From Alphaproteobacteria bacterium (GTDB lineage: Bacteria > Pseudomonadota > Alphaproteobacteria > Rickettsiales > SXRF01): a DNA stretch of 6,324 nucleotides. This document shows, one piece after another, positions 1 through 4,612 of this stretch. Under the pieces are notes generated by a model. The model saw only the letters and a program-made list of their open reading frames with translations. It ran no database searches and was not told where the DNA came from. Location: positions 1 to 6,324 of the forward strand of contig JAGVKI010000073.1 of NCBI GenBank assembly GCA_020050695.1, given 5' to 3'. Within the stretch, counting starts at the first letter, position 1; each line of letters starts with the position of its first letter. Made by a program: the position numbers and the translations under genes.

Positions 1-570
1 CCCGGCCTGTTTTGCCTGCTCGTAGGCATTGAATGCCACGCTGGCTGGATCAGCTTCAAACGCCCCCGTAATAACCGGTATTCCGGCGCGCTGTCCCCAC
101 ACCTGTAACTGTTCGACAGCAGCTGCGCGAAATGTATCGGCAGCTGCAAGCATCACCTGCTTGCCTTCTGCTTTGAACTGGCTGGCGAGTTTACCGATGG
201 TGGTGGTCTTACCATTGCCATTTACCCCTACCATCATAATCACGGTGGGTTTATGCGCCGGATCAATAGCCAGCGGTTTTGCATAAGGCTCAAGTATGGC
301 GCTGATTTCAGCTGCCAGGAAACTGCGCACCTCATCGGGCTCTATATGTTTATCAAAACGCTGCTTGGCAAGCGCGCCTGTAAGCTCAGCGGCAACCTGC
401 GCGCCAAGGTCCGCCTCAATCAGCAATTCCTCGAGCGATTCAATCGAGTCAGCATCGAGTTTTGCCTTGGTAAAAATGCCCGTGATACCACCAGCCAGTT
501 TGCCGGAACTTTTGCTCAGGCCCGATTTAAGGCGCGACAGCCAGCCAAGTTTTGGAGCGGCAGAACTCAT
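1..570 (-). CDS. ftsY: FtsY, signal recognition particle receptor GTPase (3' part beyond window)
   Basis: SRP receptor that docks ribosome-nascent chain-SRP complexes at the inner membrane and hydrolyses GTP together with Ffh. The first 190 codons are visible; the frame runs off the left edge. The start is ATG at 570, overlapping the mtaB stop as ATGA. An N-terminal helical N domain (about residues 1-100, including IESLEELLIEADLG at 43-56) is followed by the G domain. The P-loop GVNGNGKTTT is at 115-124 and the SRP-GTPase motif DTFRAAAVEQLQVWGQR begins at residue 145. The long acidic A domain of E. coli FtsY is absent; there is only a short basic, amphipathic stretch (GWLSRLKSGLSK), which may serve membrane contact. 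The later GTPase motifs (DTAGR, TKLDG) would lie outside the window. Identification is secure from the P-loop and DTFRAAA context. It is the last visible gene of the dapF-mtaB-ftsY cluster and probably depends on translational coupling to mtaB. Confidence 0.96.
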   Translation of the reverse strand, partial: MSSAAPKLGWLSRLKSGLSKSSGKLAGGITGIFTKAKLDADSIESLEELLIEADLGAQVAAELTGALAKQRFDKHIEPDEVRSFLAAEISAILEPYAKPLAIDPAHKPTVIMMVGVNGNGKTTTIGKLASQFKAEGKQVMLAAADTFRAAAVEQLQVWGQRAGIPVITGAFEADPASVAFNAYEQAKQAG

Positions 571-1928
571 GCGGCCACACCATATAGCTTATTGCCGTCC
601 GCACGCTGCACGGTTGCCGTTACTACGCTGCCCGGTTCGATCACGCGGTCGAGTTCAATCATTGAAAAATGTTCAGTGCGGCCCATAAGGTCTTTTTCTA
701 CTACTACGCTTGCGGTTTTACCTACCTGAGAGGCAAGGTAGCTGGCAAGCTGCTTTTCACCCGCAATGCGTAATTGCGCAGCGCGTTCCTTACGAATAGC
801 CCCCGGCACCTGCGGCATCTTGGCGGCGGGCGTACCCGGACGCGGCGAGTATGGGAATACATGCAGGTAGGTCAGCCCGGCTTCACCGACAATGTTAAGC
901 GTGTTGGCGAACATCTCATCCGTCTCGGTAGGAAAGCCTGCAATAATGTCAGCACCAAACACCACATCCGGGCGAAGATCACGCACATGCTGGCAAAAAT
1001 CAATTGCATCCTGTCGCAGGTGGCGGCGCTTCATGCGCTTGAGCACCATATCGTCACCGGCCTGCAAACTCACATGGATATGCGGCATCAGACGCGGTTC
1101 TTCAGCAATCAGGCGGTATAGATCGTCATCAACCTCCACCGCATCTATGGAAGAAAGACGCAGTCGCTTTAAATCCGGCACAAGCGCAAGCAGGCGCTTC
1201 ATCATCTGGCCGAGATTAGGTTGCCCCGGCAGGTCTTTGCCGTAATCGCTTATATCAACACCGGTCACCACGACTTCGTTAAAGCCTGATTCCACCAGCT
1301 TTCGCACCTGCGTTACAATATCCCCCATCGGCACGGAGCGGCTATTGCCGCGGCCATAAGGGATAATGCAAAACGTGCAGCGATGGTTGCAGCCATTTTG
1401 CACCTGAACAAACGCACGCGCCCTGCCCTCAAATGAGGACACCATATGCGCAGCGGTTTCTTCCAGCGACATAATGTCGTTGACCAGCGCTTTTTCGGTG
1501 CTTTCCATGATGAACTGGTAGCCGCTTTTTTCCAGCTTCTCCTGGTTGCCGATGATTTTATCCACCTCGCCCATCTGCGCGTACATATCAGGATGCACCT
1601 GCGCTGAGCAGCCGGTTACAATAATTTTCGCATCGGGATGTTCTTTGCGCGCGCGGCGTATCGCCTGGCGCACCTGGCGCTCGGCTTCTGAGGTCACCGC
1701 GCAGCTGTTAAATATGATGGCATCCTTAAGTCCCGCCGCCTCTGCCTGCTGGCGAATCACTTCCCCTTCATAGCTGTTCAGGCGGCAACCAAAGTTCAGG
1801 ACACGCACTTGTGTGTCATTAGCTGTTAGCCGCGAGTCGCTAGTCTCTAGAGGTTCATGCGATAGCGGTTTATTCTCCGATAATGACTGATGACTGGCAA
1901 CTAGCGACTGAAGACTATCTTTATACAT
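567..1928 (-). CDS. mtaB: MtaB, tRNA t6A37 methylthiotransferase (radical SAM)
   Basis: Converts N6-threonylcarbamoyladenosine at position 37 of ANN-decoding tRNAs to its 2-methylthio form (ms2t6A), using two 4Fe-4S clusters and S-adenosylmethionine. The UPF0004 domain (from about residue 41) has its three cluster cysteines at C48 (FGCRLN), C76 (NSCAVT) and C107 (VTGCSAQ). The radical SAM motif CNHRCTFC has C180, C184 and C187. A C-terminal TRAM-like RNA-binding domain fills roughly the last 60 residues. The FGCRLN signature favours MtaB over MiaB or RimO. The open frame gives 453 aa. Residues 3-40 are encoded by an inverted-repeat element and do not resemble the family; starting at GTG 1808 would give 413 aa, close to the usual length. 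I kept ATG 1928 because it overlaps the dapF stop by 8 nt and a weak GGGG precedes it; no Shine-Dalgarno is visible before GTG 1808. The stop overlaps ftsY by 4 nt. Confidence 0.93.
   Translation of the reverse strand: MYKDSLQSLVASHQSLSENKPLSHEPLETSDSRLTANDTQVRVLNFGCRLNSYEGEVIRQQAEAAGLKDAIIFNSCAVTSEAERQVRQAIRRARKEHPDAKIIVTGCSAQVHPDMYAQMGEVDKIIGNQEKLEKSGYQFIMESTEKALVNDIMSLEETAAHMVSSFEGRARAFVQVQNGCNHRCTFCIIPYGRGNSRSVPMGDIVTQVRKLVESGFNEVVVTGVDISDYGKDLPGQPNLGQMMKRLLALVPDLKRLRLSSIDAVEVDDDLYRLIAEEPRLMPHIHVSLQAGDDMVLKRMKRRHLRQDAIDFCQHVRDLRPDVVFGADIIAGFPTETDEMFANTLNIVGEAGLTYLHVFPYSPRPGTPAAKMPQVPGAIRKERAAQLRIAGEKQLASYLASQVGKTASVVVEKDLMGRTEHFSMIELDRVIEPGSVVTATVQRADGNKLYGVAA
1806..1919 (-). repeat. Palindromic GACT/AGTC-rich element at the dapF/mtaB junction, read through by mtaB
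   Basis: A perfect 10-bp inverted repeat, AGTCGCTAGT at 1835-1844 and ACTAGCGACT at 1900-1909, brackets a 55-nt centre. The arms extend outward imperfectly (GTTAGC against GATAGT). Inside and beside the arms are short direct iterations of GACTG/GACT (1884-1897 and 1906-1915). The element occupies almost exactly the space between the dapF stop and GTG 1808, where MtaB similarity begins. Only the frame used by mtaB is open through it; the other two frames meet TAG within the first arm. It encodes a low-complexity Ser/Leu/Thr-rich peptide (for example SLQSLVASHQSL). The repeat is seen directly. That it is mobile or present in many copies, like Rickettsia palindromic elements, is inference from one copy. 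Boundaries are approximate. Confidence 0.6.
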
Positions 1929-2736
1929 CGAGTACCCCGATAAAGCTGGCCGCTACCGGCCCGGTCATCCAAACGCGGTTGGCTTTTTCATCCCATTCTA
2001 CTTCCAGCTCACCGCCGGGAAGTTGAATGGATGCTTTTCCTTTAAGTATGCCACGGCGCGTAAGCCCGACCAGCGTTGCACACGCCGCCGTACCGCAGGC
2101 CAGCGTTTCACCCGAGCCGCGTTCCCACACGCGCAGCTTTACTCGGTCGTCGGAAAGCACCTGCGCGAAACTGACATTGGCTTTTTTAGGAAATAGCGGG
2201 TGATGCTCCAGGCGCGGCCCAAGCTCTTCCACCGGCGTACCCAGCACATCTTTTACGGTAAACACCATATGCGGATTGCCCATGCTGACGGCAACCGGTT
2301 CACTAAGCCCGCCCTCTTCTATCGGCAGCGACAGCGTGTCCATTTCTTCGGCGAGCGGAATCTGCTCCCAGCCAAATTTCGGCTCGCCCATATTGACGCG
2401 CACTTTTTTCAGGCCCGCGCGCGAGCAATGCAGCAGACCTGCATTGGTTTCGACAATCACATCCTCCTGCCTGGTTTCTTCCATCACCAGCCAGCCGACG
2501 CAGCGCGTGGCATTACCGCAAGCATCCACCTGCGTGCTGTCGGCATTGAAAATGCGCATGAACACATCGCCTTTTTTAGACGGCTCCATCACGATGATCT
2601 GGTCGCACCCTACGCCCGTGCGGCGCGCAGCAATAGCCTCCAGCTGATCCGGGGTAAAGTTCAGCTTGGTCTCGCGCGCATCAAAAATGACAAAGTCATT
2701 TCCAGCACCGTGCATTTTTATAAATGGCAGCGTCAT
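1921..2736 (-). CDS. dapF: DapF, diaminopimelate epimerase
   Basis: Cytosolic PLP-independent epimerase that interconverts LL- and meso-diaminopimelate, the step that supplies meso-DAP for peptidoglycan and for lysine. At 271 aa it has normal family length. The N-terminal signature KMHGAGNDFVIFD is at residues 7-19. The first catalytic cysteine is C73 in DACGNATRC and the second is C214 in GSGETLACGTAAC, the two-cysteine acid/base pair of the family. Substrate-site segments are also present: GVGCDQ at 41-46, NADS at 64-67 and MGNPH at 152-156. The start ATG 2736 fits the conserved N-terminus (MTLPFIKMHGAGN), although only a weak GTGAG stands upstream. The TAA stop lies inside the first codons of mtaB (8-nt overlap). 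A 61-nt gap without a terminator separates it from the Tat-signal gene upstream, so it may share that gene's promoter. A functional DapF implies that the organism makes DAP-type peptidoglycan. Confidence 0.97.
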   Translation of the reverse strand: MTLPFIKMHGAGNDFVIFDARETKLNFTPDQLEAIAARRTGVGCDQIIVMEPSKKGDVFMRIFNADSTQVDACGNATRCVGWLVMEETRQEDVIVETNAGLLHCSRAGLKKVRVNMGEPKFGWEQIPLAEEMDTLSLPIEEGGLSEPVAVSMGNPHMVFTVKDVLGTPVEELGPRLEHHPLFPKKANVSFAQVLSDDRVKLRVWERGSGETLACGTAACATLVGLTRRGILKGKASIQLPGGELEVEWDEKANRVWMTGPVAASFIGVLDV

Positions 2737-2797
2737 AGGCTCACATTCGTTCAGGATCAGGGAAATATAGAGATTTCTTAGGAAAAGGGAACCCTAA

Positions 2798-3289
2798 TTA
2801 CTCTTCCCCTCGTTCGCGGTCTTTACGGTAACGCTCGTCCATTTGCCGGCGTATTTCTTGCTGACGCTCCCAACGCACGCGTTCTTCATCATTCTGGGTT
2901 GCCCCGGCTTCGGCTGTGGCCTTACTGTTGCTGCGAAGCAGGAACTCAGCCCCCGCGCCAACGGCGGCTCCCATCACGGCACATTTGACAATATGCTCGC
3001 CCTCGTCAGACAAATCAGTAAACTTTTTCTTAGGCCCATGCTTTTGCGCATGCCCTCCTTCAACCGCCGGGGGCTGCACAGGAGGCTGCCTTTTCTTTGC
3101 GCCAGGAATTTCAGGTAATGGGCGTGCAAATGGCAGTTGCTGATCAGGAGTCAGCGGTTTTGCCTGCGCCTCTTGCTTTACCGCGTCGTCAGCGGTTCTT
3201 ACCCCAACCATGCCACCAATACCGGCGCCGCTTAGCACGAGTATGCTACGCCTTAAAAAACCGCGCCTTGTTGGTTGATCGCCAGCCAT
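2798..3289 (-). CDS. Hypothetical protein with Tat-like signal and second hydrophobic segment
   Basis: A 163-aa protein that I do not recognise. The N-terminus carries a twin-arginine motif, TRRGFLRR (residues 7-14), followed by a hydrophobic stretch (about 16-30), which matches the Tat consensus S/T-R-R-x-F-L-K. AQA at 41-43 could be a signal peptidase site but lies far from the hydrophobic core, so the segment may instead stay as an anchor. A Pro/Gln/Lys-rich linker follows (about 45-89). A second, Gly/Ala-rich hydrophobic patch runs from about 103 to 118 (with C103), and a highly charged, probably helical tail (about 133-163) ends in RKDRERGEE. No enzyme motif is visible. The start ATG 3289 has AGGA at 3294-3297 (spacer 4 nt) and a good promoter upstream. 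No terminator is visible before dapF, so it may be the first gene of that transcript. The protein is probably envelope-associated, but its function is unknown. Confidence 0.8.
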   Translation of the reverse strand: MAGDQPTRRGFLRRSILVLSGAGIGGMVGVRTADDAVKQEAQAKPLTPDQQLPFARPLPEIPGAKKRQPPVQPPAVEGGHAQKHGPKKKFTDLSDEGEHIVKCAVMGAAVGAGAEFLLRSNSKATAEAGATQNDEERVRWERQQEIRRQMDERYRKDRERGEE

Positions 3290-3326
3290 GAAATCCTACA
3301 TCAGGAATCGTTGAAAACAGGGGCTC

Positions 3327-3354
3327 ATTCTATACTATCTGGCATAATTAACAA
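3327..3354 (-). promoter_or_regulatory. Probable sigma70-type promoter for the Tat-signal gene (and possibly dapF-mtaB-ftsY)
   Basis: On the minus strand, TTGTTA (3349-3354) and TAGAAT (3327-3332) are separated by 16 nt. The -10 box ends about 37 nt upstream of the ATG at 3289. The fit to consensus is good but not perfect, and the region is AT-rich, so a chance match is possible. Confidence 0.5.
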
Positions 3355-3482
3355 CTATTTCCCCCGCATCACGAAAAAATAATACATTGATTTATATATT
3401 TAATTTATCCAATTTTGGGCCATTTTTAATAGCCTTATAAATCAATCGATTATTTATTGTGCAATGCAGCATTTTCTGTTAT

Positions 3483-3488
3483 TATAAT
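3483..3488 (+). promoter_or_regulatory. Perfect -10 box upstream of the DUF378 gene
   Basis: TATAAT lies 72 nt upstream of the ATG at 3561. No good -35 stands at 16-18 nt; the nearest TTG (TTGTGC, 3457-3462) would need a 20-nt spacer. If used, the mRNA has a leader of about 65 nt. The rest of the 3290-3560 gap holds AT-rich sequence with the divergent promoter described separately and no further gene that I can see. Confidence 0.45.
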
Positions 3489-3544
3489 GATAGGTTAAAA
3501 GGTTAGCGCAGTGCTTTACTGGAGATAGCCATTAGCCAATCATG

Positions 3545-3553
3545 GGAGGAGGT
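3545..3553 (+). promoter_or_regulatory. Strong Shine-Dalgarno of the DUF378 gene, partly inside a small palindrome
   Basis: GGAGGAGGT stands 7 nt before ATG 3561 and complements the CCTCC of the 16S tail seen at the right end of this window. Its last four bases belong to AGGTTAAACCT (3550-3560), an inverted repeat that could form a 4-bp hairpin just before the start codon. It fixes the start of the gene. Confidence 0.85.
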
Positions 3554-3560
3554 TAAACCT

Positions 3561-3749
3561 ATGTTTAGTAAAACCACATTATTTCTGGTCATCTTGGGCG
3601 CCGTTAATATGGGCGTAGTCAGCTGGACCGGTGTGAATATCATTTCCACCGTGTTTGGCGATTTAAGCACAGTTGTTAGCGCACTCATCGGCCTGTCCGG
3701 TGTCTATATGCTGCTGGACAACTATACGAATATGCTGAAGCACTCGTAA
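3561..3749 (+). CDS. DUF378-type small membrane protein
   Basis: A 62-aa inner-membrane protein. Two hydrophobic helices are evident: about residues 5-22 (LFLVILGAVNMGVVSW) and about 33-52 (VVSALIGLSGVYMLL). They are joined by a short loop with VFGDLSTVV. The pattern of helix 1 with GAVNMG, then a xIFGD-like loop, then a second helix with L-GLSGVYML is that of the DUF378 family (GG-NWGLVG ... FGD ... GLAGLY). The family's function is not established. The start is secure because of the strong Shine-Dalgarno 7 nt upstream. It is the only plus-strand gene in the window and is monocistronic, closed by a strong terminator 34 nt after its stop. Confidence 0.88.
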   Translation: MFSKTTLFLVILGAVNMGVVSWTGVNIISTVFGDLSTVVSALIGLSGVYMLLDNYTNMLKHS

Positions 3750-3753
3750 GAGT

Positions 3754-3778
3754 AGCTAAATAGCTAATTCCTTTAGCT
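3754..3778 (+). repeat. Inverted repeat between the DUF378 stop and its terminator
   Basis: AGCTAAA (3754-3760) and TTTAGCT (3772-3778) form a 7-bp stem with an 11-nt loop, directly before the terminator stem that starts at 3783. It may be an additional 3'-end hairpin that stabilises the mRNA. The sequence is AT-rich, so significance is uncertain. Confidence 0.4.
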
Positions 3779-3782
3779 TCTT

Positions 3783-3813
3783 CCCCGCCTTCTCATTTGA
3801 AGGCGGGGTTTTT
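3783..3813 (+). terminator. Strong intrinsic terminator of the DUF378 gene
   Basis: A perfect 10-bp stem, CCCCGCCTTC (3783-3792) with GAAGGCGGGG (3799-3808), encloses a 6-nt loop and is followed by TTTTT (3809-3813) on the plus strand. No T-tract exists for minus-strand use, so it serves the plus-strand gene. Confidence 0.93.
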
Positions 3814-3823
3814 GTTTGTATAA

Positions 3824-3853
3824 AAAAAGCCCCCGCATCTGCGAGGGCTTTTT
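3824..3853 (-). terminator. Bidirectional intrinsic terminator, chiefly for the 58-aa gene
   Basis: The stem AAAAAGCCC-CGC / GCG-GGGCTTTTT has one C/A mismatch and an ATCT loop (3837-3840). The A-tract at 3822-3828 gives a U-tract on the minus strand, 29 nt beyond the stop at 3882. The T-tract at 3849-3853 would also back up the plus-strand terminator just before it. Together the two hairpins insulate the convergent genes. Confidence 0.88.
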
Positions 3854-3881
3854 ATTGTCTGTAGCTGTAGCTTGTGCGCGG

Positions 3882-4058
3882 TTACGCGAAGTCTGAACCT
3901 TTGCCGTACTGCGAGAGGAATGCTTCATAATCCACATCCAGCGATTCAGCCTTAACTTCAGCTTCCAGCTTTTTCTCAATCAGTGTAAGTGCAGGCTTAG
4001 GGCGCACCACCTCTGCTTCAACTTCATAGTTCTGCTTTACAAGAGCGTTCGAATGCAT
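3882..4058 (-). CDS. Small acidic protein, 58 aa, unrecognised
   Basis: A 58-codon frame from ATG 4058 to TAA 3882, too short for many ORF cut-offs. It begins MHSNALVKQNYEVEAEVV and ends SQYGKGSDFA. The middle (about residues 24-40, LTLIEKKLEAEVKAESL) looks helical, with alternating Lys and Glu. A region rich in Asp, Tyr and Phe follows (DVDYEAFLSQYG). There is no signal peptide, membrane segment or cysteine. I recognise no family. The case for a real gene rests on its signals: Shine-Dalgarno AAGGAGG at 4064-4070 with a 5-nt spacer, a near-consensus promoter with 17-nt spacing, and a terminator 29 nt after the stop. Such signals suggest a strongly expressed monocistronic mRNA. It is convergent with the DUF378 gene. 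Its role is unknown; a small regulatory, ribosome- or envelope-associated protein is possible, but nothing in the sequence selects among these. Confidence 0.8.
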   Translation of the reverse strand: MHSNALVKQNYEVEAEVVRPKPALTLIEKKLEAEVKAESLDVDYEAFLSQYGKGSDFA

Positions 4059-4063
4059 AGAGG

Positions 4064-4070
4064 CCTCCTT
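4064..4070 (-). promoter_or_regulatory. Strong Shine-Dalgarno of the 58-aa gene
   Basis: AAGGAGG on the minus strand stands 5 nt before ATG 4058. It is fully complementary to the CCTCCTT of the 16S tail in this window and decides the start codon of the small gene. Confidence 0.85.
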
Positions 4071-4090
4071 TCAAGTTGATTTCTTCGTCC

Positions 4091-4119
4091 ACTATAGCAC
4101 CCAGCCTATAGGATGACAA
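4091..4119 (-). promoter_or_regulatory. Near-consensus sigma70-type promoter of the 58-aa gene
   Basis: TTGTCA (4114-4119) and TATAGT (4091-4096) are separated by exactly 17 nt on the minus strand; each differs from consensus at one position. The transcript would start around 4084, giving a leader of about 25 nt that contains the Shine-Dalgarno. Confidence 0.8.
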
Positions 4120-4142
4120 CCTCAGAGAAATAAAAAATCAGT

Positions 4143-4167
4143 AAAAAACAATCATTAAAATCAATGA
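4143..4167 (-). terminator. Possible weak terminator of the 133-aa gene
   Basis: On the minus strand, TCATT (4163-4167) and AATGA (4152-4156) can form a 5-bp AT-rich stem with a 6-nt loop, followed after TTG by TTTTTT (4143-4148). The stem overlaps the stop codon and is weak, so termination here is plausible but not strong. Confidence 0.3.
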
Positions 4168-4562
4168 CGTGCCTTATTCATGGCCACCAGTGAACGGCTG
4201 ACCGCCAGGGTCATTGCCAGTTCACGGATGCTGACCAGCTTATTATTCAGCTTCATGAAATTATCTTTGGCTTTGCGCGGATCAATCGTACCAAGCGGCC
4301 CGGTTTCGATCTTGAGTGGCTTGGGATCAAACTCGTAAATAAAGGCGTCTTTATCGTCTTTGGGAAACCCCTCCTCCAGTTTTGCTGGAATCGGATCGCC
4401 ATTGGCAGGAAATAATAATAAAAACGCCGCGCCGTAATCTTTCAGCAAAGCCTCAGTGATTTCCTGGGTTGGTTTTTCAAACGTTGCCGGGCGCAGGTAG
4501 ATTTTTTTGCCGTCGAAATACACGGTGCCTGCCGGGCGGTCGTCGTTATAGTCGTACACCAT
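4161..4562 (-). CDS. Hypothetical protein, 133 aa
   Basis: I do not recognise this protein. The ATG at 4562 is chosen because AGGA (4569-4572) stands 6 nt upstream. A TTG two codons earlier (4568) would lie only about one base from that Shine-Dalgarno. The N-terminal part (VYDYNDDRPAGTVYFDGKKIYL) reads as beta strands with an acidic, aromatic start. A hydrophobic stretch, YGAAFLLLFPANG, is probably a buried strand and not a membrane helix. The C-terminal third (about residues 95-133) is basic and helical (KAKDNFMKLNNKLVSIRELAMTL). There is no signal peptide and no cysteine. It lies 50 nt downstream of the 454-aa gene on the same strand with no hairpin between, so the two are probably co-transcribed. 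A functional link, for example as a partner or small chaperone-like protein, is only a guess. Confidence 0.75.
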   Translation of the reverse strand: MVYDYNDDRPAGTVYFDGKKIYLRPATFEKPTQEITEALLKDYGAAFLLLFPANGDPIPAKLEEGFPKDDKDAFIYEFDPKPLKIETGPLGTIDPRKAKDNFMKLNNKLVSIRELAMTLAVSRSLVAMNKARH

Positions 4563-4612
4563 GTGCAATCCTAATGGTAATAGCGTGGAACGTATGAGTG
4601 ATACAATATGGG

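Noticed and set aside
253..729. Plus-strand frames of 158 and 130 codons opposite ftsY and mtaB
   Set aside because: Antisense to two secure genes, crossing their junction, with no domain likeness; shadows of the coding strand's codon bias.
2200..2781. 193-codon plus-strand frame opposite dapF
   Set aside because: It lies antisense to a clear DapF with both catalytic cysteines; the translation is His/Arg-rich shadow sequence without family features or a Shine-Dalgarno.
3503..3688. 61-codon minus-strand frame
   Set aside because: Antisense to the DUF378 gene and its leader; the plus-strand gene has membrane helices, a strong Shine-Dalgarno and a terminator.
3773..3979. 68-codon minus-strand frame
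   Set aside because: It runs through two terminator hairpins and overlaps the 58-aa gene in another frame; it has no Shine-Dalgarno, while the 58-aa frame has full signals.
4563..4568. TTG start two codons upstream for the 133-aa gene
   Set aside because: The AGGA Shine-Dalgarno would be about one base from TTG but is correctly spaced (6 nt) from ATG 4562.
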